Part shown: positions 1 through 5,773 of the stretch, piece after piece
Numbering within the stretch: position 1 is the first letter of the stretch
Layout: each line of letters begins with the position of its first letter
Origin: Gp6-AA40 sp050742535
GTDB lineage: Bacteria; Acidobacteriota; Vicinamibacteria; Vicinamibacterales; UBA2999
Length of the DNA stretch: 7,734 bases
Reading direction: 5' to 3'
NCBI GenBank assembly: GCA_050742535.1
Contig: JBOGIQ010000295.1
Location: 1-7,734 of the forward strand
Made by a program: the position numbers and the translations under genes
The notes under the pieces: generated by a model
The model's database searches: none
Told to the model about the DNA's origin: nothing
The model's input: only the letters and a program-made list of their open reading frames with translations

Positions 1-195
1 CACCTGCCGTTTCGGAATGCCCGCCACCGCCAGCGCCGCGTCGATCTCCTTCCCGCCGCCGTGAACGACCACCAGCGGCGTCCGGGCCGACAGGGCGGCG
101 ATCCCTCTGGCCATGCGACCGAGATCGTCAGCCTGCTCGAGCAGCTCCCCGCCGAGTTTGAGGACGATCGGAGCCCCGGCGCGCACGCGCGCCAT
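1..195 (-). CDS. argB: Acetylglutamate kinase, N-terminal part (runs off the left edge)
   Basis: Acetylglutamate kinase phosphorylates N-acetyl-L-glutamate with ATP, the second step of arginine biosynthesis, in the cytoplasm. Only the first 65 codons are present. They show the amino acid kinase features expected at the N-terminus: a VLKLGGELL strand and loop with the phosphate-binding lysine (Lys13) and Gly15-Gly16, then VVVHGGGKEID (residues 42-52), the glycine-rich substrate loop typical of ArgB, then GIPKRQV. The ATG at 193-195 shares one base with the argC stop (TAATG). There is no convincing Shine-Dalgarno sequence of its own, so translation is probably coupled to argC. It should share the argC promoter and ArgR control. 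Identification is firm; the state of the rest of the gene cannot be seen. Confidence 0.9.
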   Translation of the reverse strand, partial: MARVRAGAPIVLKLGGELLEQADDLGRMARGIAALSARTPLVVVHGGGKEIDAALAVAGIPKRQV

Positions 196-1229
196 TACAG
201 GAGGCCCGTGCGCTCGTCCACGCCGAGCATGATGTTCAGGTTCTGAACCGCAGATCCCGCCGCGCCCTTCACGAGATTGTCGAGCACCGCGACGATCACG
301 GCCCGGGAGCCGGCTTCATCCACCTTCCACCCGATGTCGCAGAAGTTGGTGTGTGCAACGTGCTTGATCTCGGGGAGCGTCGTTCCCGTGAGACGCACGA
401 ATGGGGCATCGGCGTATGCGGCGTTGAGCGCCCCCGCGACGTGCGCTTCCGTGGTCCCCGGACGGAGGGCGACGTAGATCGTCTCGAGAATGCCGCGGTC
501 GAGCGGAACGAGATGCGGAACGAACGTCACCGGGGCGGACAGCTCCTGCTCCATCTCGGCGGTGTGCCGATGCGCGAAGATGCCGTACGCCGCGACGCTG
601 CCGTGGTTCTCGGAAAAGTGCGTGCGGTCGCTTGGCGTCTTGCCGGCGCCAGATACGCCCGATTTCGCGTCGACGACAACGGGACCGGCGAGCAGGTCGG
701 CATCGGCCAGCGGCGACAGCGCCATCAGCGCGGCGGTCGGGTAGCAGCCCGGGTTGGACAGGAGGCGCGCGTCGCGGATGGCCTCGCGGTTCCGTTCCGA
801 GAACCCGTAGACGGTGCCGGACGGCAGCGCCGCCGTCGCCGGATACCAGCGCTGGCGGGCGGCGTGGTCGCGAATCCGGAAGGCGCCGGAGAGATCGATG
901 ACACGGCGGCCCCGTTCGACGAGCGCCGGGGCGAGCTCAGCGGAGGCGGCTTCCGGCAGCGCCAGGAAGATGATGTCGGCGTCTGCGACGAGCTTCTCGA
1001 CGTCCAGAGGGATGACCGTGCCGTCCCAGATGCGGGCCAGCGCGGGCATCGGGCGGGGCGCGCTCGCTGCGCCGGACGACATCGCCGTCGTCAGCGTGAC
1101 CGCCGGATGACGCGCAAGAATGCGCACCAGCTCCTGCCCGGCGTAACCCGTGGCGCCGGCGATGGCGACGCGGGTACGGGTGCCGGGCGGCGTGCCGGCA
1201 GGCGACGGGAGCGGAGCGGCGATTGGCAT
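195..1229 (-). CDS. argC: N-acetyl-gamma-glutamyl-phosphate reductase
   Basis: This NADPH-dependent reductase converts N-acetylglutamyl-5-phosphate to N-acetylglutamate semialdehyde, the third step of arginine biosynthesis. The 344-residue length is normal for the family. The Rossmann motif VAIAGATGYAG spans residues 21-31. The active-site signature SNPGCYPT places the catalytic Cys at 162. KSGVSGAGK, a conserved SENHGSVAAYGIFAHRH segment and HLVPLDRG follow in the usual order, and the C-terminus ends with the typical DNLVKGAAGSAVQNLN segment. The ATG at 1229 gives a 20-residue Pro/Ala-rich leader before the Rossmann fold, longer than usual, but there is no start codon closer to the fold. A GAGG lies almost against this ATG, so the ribosome site is poor. 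The gene is divergent from argR and runs into argB with a one-base overlap. Confidence 0.96.
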   Translation of the reverse strand: MPIAAPLPSPAGTPPGTRTRVAIAGATGYAGQELVRILARHPAVTLTTAMSSGAASAPRPMPALARIWDGTVIPLDVEKLVADADIIFLALPEAASAELAPALVERGRRVIDLSGAFRIRDHAARQRWYPATAALPSGTVYGFSERNREAIRDARLLSNPGCYPTAALMALSPLADADLLAGPVVVDAKSGVSGAGKTPSDRTHFSENHGSVAAYGIFAHRHTAEMEQELSAPVTFVPHLVPLDRGILETIYVALRPGTTEAHVAGALNAAYADAPFVRLTGTTLPEIKHVAHTNFCDIGWKVDEAGSRAVIVAVLDNLVKGAAGSAVQNLNIMLGVDERTGLL

Positions 1230-1252
1230 CCTCTGTAGTGTAGCCCTCAGTG

Positions 1253-1266
1253 CCGCCTTGAGGCGG
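1253..1266. repeat. Short palindrome in the argC leader region
   Basis: CCGCCT and AGGCGG form perfect 6-bp inverted arms around a 2-base centre. In the argC transcript this would lie in the 5' untranslated leader, about 24 bases before the ATG. It could be a small hairpin or a protein site; the sequence does not decide between them. Confidence 0.5.
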
Positions 1267-1276
1267 ACCAGAAAAA

Positions 1277-1290
1277 AGTATATTTATACA
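1277..1290. promoter_or_regulatory. ARG box 1 (ArgR operator half-site pair)
   Basis: The sequence AGTATATTTATACA matches the ARG-box core TGnATwwwwATnCA at every defined position except the first, and it contains the inverted repeat GTATA-TT-TATAC. It is an AT-rich island in a GC-rich genome, between argC and argR. It covers the -10 element of the predicted argC promoter, so ArgR binding here would block transcription. The ARG-box consensus is established for enterobacteria and Bacillus; its use here is inferred from the match and the context. Confidence 0.7.
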
Positions 1291-1296
1291 GTTCAG

Positions 1297-1310
1297 TGCA
1301 TAATCAGTCA
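1297..1310. promoter_or_regulatory. ARG box 2 (weaker ArgR operator)
   Basis: TGCATAATCAGTCA matches TGnATwwwwATnCA at 10 of the 12 defined positions. It starts 20 bases after the first box, so the two 18-bp boxes would be 2 bp apart and on the same face of the helix. That pairing suits binding of one ArgR hexamer to tandem boxes. It overlaps the -35 of the argC promoter and a CATAAT sequence that could serve as -10 for argR. Confidence 0.55.
1299..1304 (+). promoter_or_regulatory. Possible -10 element for the argR operon
   Basis: CATAAT matches TATAAT at five of six bases and would start transcription about 26 bases before the argR ATG. No good -35 lies 17 bases upstream. An alternative is TTGAGG (1258-1263) with TATATT (1279-1284), but its 15-base spacing is short. 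Either version overlaps an ARG box, so autorepression of argR is plausible. The promoter call itself is weak. Confidence 0.3.
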
Positions 1311-1336
1311 AGGTCGGAGGGAGTGCAGGAACTGCC

Positions 1337-1780
1337 ATGAAAGCGCGCCGTCAATCGGCCATCGTCGACATCATCCACCGCTCGCCGGTGCGCAGCCAGG
1401 AACAGCTGCGCCGCAGCATGCGCTCGGCCGGATTCGACGTGACGCAGGCGACCTTGTCGCGCGACATCCGCGACCTCGGCCTGGTGAAGGGCGGCGCCGA
1501 CGGTGCCTACCAGGCGCCGCCGCTGCATCCGCGGACGCCGCAGAACGGGCAGTCGCTGCTGCATCGCGCCGCCGCCGATTATCTGACCCGCGTCGATCGC
1601 GTGCAGCAGCTCGTCGTGCTGCGCACCGGACCGGGCCAGGCGCAGCTGCTTGGCGTGGCCATCGATGCCGCCAGCCTCCCGGAAGTCGTCGGCACGCTGG
1701 CCGGGGACGACACCATCCTCGTCATTGCGCGCGACACGCGCCGGGCGCGCGCGCTCGTCAAGCGCTTCGAGCAGCTCTAA
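1337..1780 (+). CDS. argR: Arginine repressor ArgR
   Basis: ArgR is the hexameric, arginine-responsive DNA-binding regulator of arginine genes. The 147 residues have the standard two-domain layout. An N-terminal winged helix (about 1-70) carries the recognition segment TQATLSRDIRDLGLVK (36-51), followed by a linker and a C-terminal oligomerisation and arginine-binding domain. GTLAGDDTILVIARD (119-133) holds the paired aspartates (Asp124, Asp125) that contact arginine in characterised family members. AGGA at 1327-1330, six bases before the ATG, serves as ribosome site. The gene is divergent from argC and first in a plus-strand unit with the ArgG-like gene and argH. Two ARG-box-like sites just upstream suggest that it controls both arms and itself. 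Confidence 0.95.
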   Translation: MKARRQSAIVDIIHRSPVRSQEQLRRSMRSAGFDVTQATLSRDIRDLGLVKGGADGAYQAPPLHPRTPQNGQSLLHRAAADYLTRVDRVQQLVVLRTGPGQAQLLGVAIDAASLPEVVGTLAGDDTILVIARDTRRARALVKRFEQL

Positions 1781-1791
1781 GGAACCCCATC

Positions 1792-2517
1792 GTGAACAGA
1801 CAACGTATCGTGCTGGTTTTCGCGGGTGATGCCCGGTCGTGCGCCGCCGTGAAGTGGCTGACCGGGTCATGCGGTGCGGACGTGGCGGCGCTGATGGTTG
1901 ACGTTGGCCAGCCGGACGATCTCGAGGAAATCCGCGCCCGTGCGATCGCCTGTGGCGCGGTGCGGGCCCACGTTCTCGATCGGTGTGAGGCCTTCGCGCG
2001 CGACGTGATTGTGCCGGCCGCGGCTGCGCCGGCGCCGCCGGATGGCGAAGCGCTGCGGCGGCTTGCGCATCCCGTGATTGCCGCGGCCCTGCTCGAGGTG
2101 GCCGCCATCGAGGGCGCCGATGCGGTGGCTGACGCGTCGGCCGACCGATCGCTCGGCGAACACATCCGCGCGATCGACCCGGCGATGAACGTCATCGTGC
2201 CCCCCGCCGCGTCGCCGGAGACGAGCGCGGTCCGCGCCGGCGGTCATCTTCTGATGCGGCCACCCGCATACACCGCGTCGGAGCCCGCGCACGTCACGAT
2301 CGAGTTTCACGATCGCGTGCCCGTTTCGGTGAATGGCGTGCCCTTGGGGCTGCGCGAGCTGATTGAAATCCTGTCGCTGATCGGCGGTGAGTACGCGGCC
2401 GCAACCGCGGAGGCGCCGGCGCTCGACCTGCTGCGCGCGGCGTACAACGCGTGCGGCGGTCGCGGCTCGATCACGCTGCAGCTGCACCCTGCGCAGCCCG
2501 TCCTGGTGCATAGCTGA
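1792..2517 (+). CDS. Internally shortened argininosuccinate synthase homologue lacking catalytic motifs
   Basis: The gene sits where argG would be expected, between argR and argH. The 241-residue product aligns by eye with ArgG (usually about 400 residues) over four blocks: IVLVF...AVKWL (6-23), DVGQPDDLEEIRARAIACGAVRAHVLD (37-63), LAHPVIAAALLEVAAIEGADAVA (91-113), and HVTIEF...VPVSVNGVPLGLRELIEIL (167-203). A short ending like the ArgG KLYKGN strand follows. The ATP-pyrophosphatase loop SGGLDTS reads AGDARSC (11-17), the HGxTGKGNDQVRFE segment is replaced (about 114-125), and most of the citrulline/aspartate-binding region and the C-terminal oligomerisation part are missing. It should therefore not make argininosuccinate. 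The frame is open throughout with the same GC-rich codon use as its neighbours. The GTG start has AAGGA (1779-1783) eight bases upstream, and the stop overlaps the argH ATG (TGATG). It is either a maintained pseudoenzyme, perhaps a partner of ArgH or ArgR, or an unusually clean decaying gene. Confidence 0.8.
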   Translation: MNRQRIVLVFAGDARSCAAVKWLTGSCGADVAALMVDVGQPDDLEEIRARAIACGAVRAHVLDRCEAFARDVIVPAAAAPAPPDGEALRRLAHPVIAAALLEVAAIEGADAVADASADRSLGEHIRAIDPAMNVIVPPAASPETSAVRAGGHLLMRPPAYTASEPAHVTIEFHDRVPVSVNGVPLGLRELIEILSLIGGEYAAATAEAPALDLLRAAYNACGGRGSITLQLHPAQPVLVHS

Positions 2518-3893
2518 TGACGCTCTGGTCCGGCCGTTTCGATACGGCACCTGATCCCGCCGCCTTCGACTTCGGCGTCTCCTTCGGCTTCGATCGACTG
2601 CTGTTCGAAGACGACGTCACCGGCAGCATCGCGTGGGCCGAAGCGCTCGAGGGGGCCGGCATGCTTGGGCCGGATGACGCCCGGGCGATCGTGGCGGCGC
2701 TCAGGGAGATCCTCGAGGAAGGCCGCCGCCGCCCGGAGTCGGTCGCCGGTCCGGACGAAGACGTGCACAGCTTCGTCGAGCGGCGACTGATTGAACGGAT
2801 CGGTGACGCGGGCCGGCGCCTGCATACGGGCCGGTCCCGCAACGAGCAGGTCTCGCTCGACCTCCGGCTGTACTTGCGTCGCCGCATTCCGCTGCTGCAG
2901 AAGGATCTGGTGGCGCTCGTTGCCGCGTCCGCCGATCAGGCGGAGCGCGCCGCGTCCGCGCTCATGCCGTCGTACACGCATTTCCGCCGGGCACAGCCGG
3001 TGCTCGTCTCACACTTCTTCCTGTCGCACGCGTCGGCGCTCCGGCGCGATTTTGCGCGGCTGGCCGCGGCATCCGTCGAAGCCGACGCGCTGCCGCTCGG
3101 TTCGGGTGCGGTGGCCGGTACGAGCTATCCGGTGGACACGGCGCGCCTGGCGCAGGCGCTCGGTTTTTCGCGGGTCGTGCCGAACAGCATGGATGCCTCG
3201 TCCGATCGCGACTTCGTTGCTGCCTTCCTGTATGCCGTATCGCTGGCCATGGTGCACCTCAGCCGGCTGGCGGAGGACCTCATCATCTTCACCAGCGAGG
3301 AACACGGCTTCTTCGAGCTGGCGGATGCGTCGGCGACCGGCAGCAGCATGATGCCGCAGAAGAAAAACCCGGACCCGCTGGAGCTCGTGCGCGGCAAGAC
3401 CGGACGCGCCGTCGGCCGCCTGACCGGTTGGCTCGTCACGATGAAGGGACTGCCCACCGGGTACAACAAGGATCTTCAGGAAGACAAGGAAGCGGTCTTC
3501 GACGCCGAATCGACCCTGGCCGTGTCCCTTCGCGCCGTCCATGCCGTGGTGTCGCGGCTGACGCTCAATGCCGAGCGCTCGGGGCGCGCCGCCTCCGGTC
3601 TGCTGCTCGCCACCGACGTGGCGGACTACCTGACCACGCGGGGAATGCCGTTCCGGCGCGCTCATGAAGTCGTCGGCGCGATGGTCCGGCGGCTGGTGAC
3701 GGAAGGGCGGGACTTCAGCGATTTGACGATGGGCGAATGGCGGGAAGCGAGCGAGATGTTCGGCGACGACGCCCCCCTGGCGGCGACCGCGCTGGCCTCC
3801 GTCAAGGCTCGACGGACTCCGCAGTCGACCAATCCGGACGCCGTAACGGCCGCTCTGGCCGAATGCCATGCCTGGATTAAGTCCGTCAGCTGA
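2517..3893 (+). CDS. argH: Argininosuccinate lyase
   Basis: ArgH splits argininosuccinate into arginine and fumarate, the last step of arginine biosynthesis, as a cytoplasmic tetramer. The 458-residue length is normal. It opens with LWSGRF, typical of the family, and carries GPDEDVHSFVE (78-88), HTGRSRNEQV (103-112), YTHFRRAQPV (153-162, with His155 as the expected catalytic-region histidine) and the fumarase/aspartase-superfamily signature GSSMMPQKKNPD (275-286), whose serine loop supplies the catalytic Ser. The usual RSRNDQ motif reads RSRNEQ here (Glu110), a conservative change; everything else looks complete and active. Its ATG overlaps the stop of the ArgG-like gene by one base, so the two are translationally coupled and probably belong to the argR transcript. 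Confidence 0.96.
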   Translation: MTLWSGRFDTAPDPAAFDFGVSFGFDRLLFEDDVTGSIAWAEALEGAGMLGPDDARAIVAALREILEEGRRRPESVAGPDEDVHSFVERRLIERIGDAGRRLHTGRSRNEQVSLDLRLYLRRRIPLLQKDLVALVAASADQAERAASALMPSYTHFRRAQPVLVSHFFLSHASALRRDFARLAAASVEADALPLGSGAVAGTSYPVDTARLAQALGFSRVVPNSMDASSDRDFVAAFLYAVSLAMVHLSRLAEDLIIFTSEEHGFFELADASATGSSMMPQKKNPDPLELVRGKTGRAVGRLTGWLVTMKGLPTGYNKDLQEDKEAVFDAESTLAVSLRAVHAVVSRLTLNAERSGRAASGLLLATDVADYLTTRGMPFRRAHEVVGAMVRRLVTEGRDFSDLTMGEWREASEMFGDDAPLAATALASVKARRTPQSTNPDAVTAALAECHAWIKSVS

Positions 3894-3900
3894 CGTTTTT
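3884..3900 (+). terminator. Weak candidate rho-independent terminator at the end of argH
   Basis: CGTCAGCTGACG, a perfect 12-base palindrome, overlaps the argH stop codon and is followed directly by five T residues. The stem can be only about four pairs around an AGCT loop, so termination would be inefficient at best. No better terminator follows argH. Confidence 0.3.
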
Positions 3901-3930
3901 CGCGGTGTTTTTTGGGATGTGGGGGTTGCG

Positions 3931-3950
3931 ATTTGGGATTTGGGATTTGG
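3931..3950. repeat. ATTTGGG heptamer microsatellite
   Basis: Two full copies of ATTTGGG and a third lacking its last G stand head to tail in the gap after argH. They are AT-richer than the surrounding sequence. No coding role is apparent. Confidence 0.8.
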
Positions 3951-3991
3951 AATTCTCCCTTTCCCTGCTAGACTTTCCCGACACCCGCACC

Positions 3992-4052
3992 AGCCCGCCT
4001 GCGTCATCGCTTCGGTGGGCTAGTTTCCGCCTTCGCCGGGGGCTTCGGCGGA
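3992..4052. repeat. Two adjacent GC-rich hairpin-forming inverted repeats
   Basis: The first has arms AGCCCGCC (3992-3999) and GGTGGGCT (4014-4021), pairing at seven of eight positions around 14 bases. The second has arms TCCGCC (4026-4031) and GGCGGA (4047-4052), with an inner GCC/GGC pairing around a GGG loop and a TTC/TTC internal bulge. They fill much of the gap between argH and the next gene. They could act in RNA processing or termination, or be copies of a dispersed repeat; no T-run follows either. Confidence 0.5.
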
Positions 4053-4094
4053 CGATCACATCCCGCCTGACGGAATCGGTTCCGGGGGATTTTC

Positions 4095-4841
4095 ATGCAG
4101 CAACGCCGGCTTCGGCTCGGTGACATTCTGGACGACTACTGTCCGCGCGAGCGCCGCATTACCAACCATGCGGTCGTGGCGATGATCGAAGACACCGTCA
4201 AGCAGACACGGTGCACGACGTGCGACGCGGAGCATGAGTACAAAGAGGCCAAGGTGCCCGCGGCACGCCGTCGCAAGACCGGCCCGCTCGAGGCGCAACT
4301 GGTCGAGGGCTCGAACCGGGCTGCAGAGGTCGCGGATGTTCAGTCATCCGAGGAGCCGACGGTGATCGTCGACGACGTTGCCGAAGTCGCCGAAACCATC
4401 GAGCCGGAAGCTGGAAGTCAGGGCGAACGTGCCGCGGCTCCCGCATCCGATCAGCCAGCGGAGGCCGAGCCGATCGAGGAAGCGGACGCAGACCGTGATG
4501 AATGGCCGGTCCATCGACCGCTGATTCGCGCCACGCTGCCGCGGCCGGAAGGGCACACCCCCGAGCGCAAGGCCCCGGACTTTACGTTCCGTCCGTCCGG
4601 CGGCAAGTTCGATTCACGCAACGGGCAGCGCCACCGCGGCGGCGGTCAGCGCCAGCGTAACGCCCACGGGCAGTCCCAGTCGGGCCAGTCTCGATTCGGC
4701 GGCCAGCGTGGTCCCGGCTACGGTGGCGGCGGGCCCCAGGGCCAGCGCCACGGCAACCGATCCGGTCAGGGTGGCGGCGCCGGCCGTCCCGGACAGGGGC
4801 GCGGCCAACATCCAGGCGGCGGCCGCAAGCGGGGTAGGTGA
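4095..4841 (+). CDS. Hypothetical protein with N-terminal Cys/His module and Gly/Arg/Gln-rich tail
   Basis: I cannot name the function. The 248 residues fall into three parts. Residues 1-50 look like a compact folded module: RLRLGDILDDYCPRERR, then NHAVVAMIED, then CTTCDAEHEYK, with Cys16, His25, Cys40, Cys43 and His47 as possible metal ligands, reminiscent of a zinc ribbon. Residues about 64-137 are acidic and Ala/Glu-rich, probably disordered. After a basic RPLIRATLPRPEGH segment (141-154), residues 169-248 are dominated by Gly, Arg and Gln with repeated GGQR, GQGR and GGG runs, ending in GGGRKRGR, much like RGG tails of RNA-binding proteins. There is no signal peptide or membrane segment. 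The ATG is preceded by GGGGGA at good spacing. A role in binding RNA or ribosomes is a guess from composition. The gene stands alone between two repeat-filled gaps. Confidence 0.8.
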   Translation: MQQRRLRLGDILDDYCPRERRITNHAVVAMIEDTVKQTRCTTCDAEHEYKEAKVPAARRRKTGPLEAQLVEGSNRAAEVADVQSSEEPTVIVDDVAEVAETIEPEAGSQGERAAAPASDQPAEAEPIEEADADRDEWPVHRPLIRATLPRPEGHTPERKAPDFTFRPSGGKFDSRNGQRHRGGGQRQRNAHGQSQSGQSRFGGQRGPGYGGGGPQGQRHGNRSGQGGGAGRPGQGRGQHPGGGRKRGR

Positions 4842-4851
4842 CTGGTCCCTC

Positions 4852-4997
4852 GTCCTTGGTCCTTTGTCCATGGTCCGTCCGTAGTCCTTCGTCCGTCCTT
4901 GGTCCCAGGGCCTTGGTCCGAGGCGCAACGCACTAAGCACCAAGGACCACGGACGGACGACGGACTACGGACGGACTAAGGGCCAAGCACCAAGGAC
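4852..4997. repeat. 146-bp imperfect inverted repeat made of GTCC-type heptamers
   Basis: The left half (4852-4917) is a run of degenerate 7-base units of the form GTCCNTN, with some units cut to GTCC. The right half (4932-4997) is the same array inverted, in the form NANGGAC. The halves pair without gaps about a centre near 4924.5. I count 54 Watson-Crick matches in 66 positions, including a 26-base core (4873-4898 with 4951-4976) with one mismatch. The loop is 14 bases. It fills nearly all the gap between the hypothetical gene and fabI. No transposase or target duplication is seen. Confidence 0.85.
4992..4996 (+). promoter_or_regulatory. Ribosome binding site of fabI inside the inverted repeat
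   Basis: AAGGA lies six bases before the ATG at 5003 and is part of the last full heptamer of the right arm. In a folded transcript it would pair with TCCTT at 4853-4857, at the base of the long hairpin, so translation could depend on whether that structure forms. Confidence 0.55.
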
Positions 4998-5002
4998 AAC
5001 GG

Positions 5003-5773
5003 ATGGCGGACTTCTCTGGAAAACACGGGCTCGTCGTCGGCGTCGCCAACAAGCGTTCCATTGCGTGGGCAATCGCTCAGGTGACCGCGCTGCGCGGCGC
5101 CCGGCTCGCGCTCACGTATCAGGGCCGGTTCGAAGAGCACGTGCACGAGCTGTCGCAGGGGCTCGAGTCGCCCCTCGTGCTTCCGTGTGACGTCAGCTCC
5201 GACGCGGACATCGAGGCGGTGTTCGCTCGCGTCGATCGCGATTTCGGCGGACTCGACTTCGTGGTGCACGGCGCGGCGTTCGCGCCGCGCGAGGAACTGT
5301 CCGCCCCCTTCTCGATGACCACGCGCGAGGGCTTCCGCACGGCGCTCGACATTTCGACCTACTCGCTGATCGCGTTGACGCGTGGCGCGCTGCCGCTGAT
5401 GGAGAAGCGCGGCGGCGGCAGCATCCTGACGCTCAGCTATCTGGGCAGCGAGCGGGTGTTTCCGAACTACAACGTGATGGGTGTCGCCAAGGCCGCGCTC
5501 GAAGCGTCGGTGCGGTATCTGGCGGCGGACGTCGGTCCGAAGAACGTTCGCGTCAACGCGGTCTCCGCCGGACCGATCAAGACGCTGGCGGCGGCCGGCA
5601 TCTCCGGCTTCTCCAACATTCTCAACATCTACAAGGACCGCGCGCCGCTGCGGCGAAACGTGGACACCGTCGAAGTTGCCGAAGCGGGAGCGTTTCTGCT
5701 GAGCGACGCCGGCAAGGGCATCACCGGCGAGGTGCTGCTCGTGGACGCCGGCTTCCACGTGACCGGCATGTAG
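5003..5773 (+). CDS. fabI: Enoyl-[acyl-carrier-protein] reductase, FabI type
   Basis: FabI reduces the trans-2-enoyl-ACP double bond with NAD(P)H, the last step of each fatty acid elongation cycle, in the cytoplasm. The 256 residues are a complete short-chain dehydrogenase of the divergent FabI branch: cofactor motif GVANKRSIAWAIA (13-25), CDVS (62-65), VVHGAAFAP (87-95), LSYLGSERVFPNYNVMGVAK (144-163) and SAGPIKTLAAAGI (188-200). Tyr146, Tyr156 and Lys163 match the E. coli FabI active-site residues even in number, with the Y-x6-K spacing that separates FabI from ordinary short-chain dehydrogenases. The C-terminus EVLLVDAGFHVTGM is typical. It is preceded by a heptamer inverted repeat and stands away from other fatty acid genes here. 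As a FabI it would be expected to be the triclosan-type target of the cell. Confidence 0.94.
   Translation: MADFSGKHGLVVGVANKRSIAWAIAQVTALRGARLALTYQGRFEEHVHELSQGLESPLVLPCDVSSDADIEAVFARVDRDFGGLDFVVHGAAFAPREELSAPFSMTTREGFRTALDISTYSLIALTRGALPLMEKRGGGSILTLSYLGSERVFPNYNVMGVAKAALEASVRYLAADVGPKNVRVNAVSAGPIKTLAAAGISGFSNILNIYKDRAPLRRNVDTVEVAEAGAFLLSDAGKGITGEVLLVDAGFHVTGM

Larger units (their letters stand above)
1283..1311 (-). promoter_or_regulatory. Predicted sigma70-type promoter of argCB
   Basis: On the minus strand, TTGACT (1311-1306) is followed after exactly 17 bases by TATAAA (1288-1283). This is close to the consensus -35 and -10 with ideal spacing. Transcription would start near 1276, giving a leader of about 47 bases before the argC ATG. 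Both ARG-box-like sites overlap the promoter elements, as expected for ArgR repression by occlusion. Confidence 0.65.

Noticed and set aside
351..1238. 295-codon open frame on the plus strand opposite argC
   Set aside because: It is Arg/Gly-rich antisense translation of a clear argC gene, common in GC-rich DNA, with no recognisable motif.
1150..1791. Upstream extension of the ArgG-like reading frame to 1150
   Set aside because: The extension runs through the argC start, the promoter and all of argR in another frame, with no homology. The GTG at 1792 has a good ribosome site and begins at the first ArgG-like strand.
3009..4007. 332-codon open frame on the minus strand opposite argH
   Set aside because: It is a shadow of argH; its start lies in the repeat-bearing gap and the product has no domain.
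4614..4943. Minus-strand open frame across the RGG-like tail and heptamers
   Set aside because: It is antisense low-complexity sequence whose N-terminus is translated repeat.
4852..4997. Insertion sequence bounded by inverted repeats
   Set aside because: The loop is only 14 bases, so no transposase can lie between the arms, and no flanking target duplication is visible.
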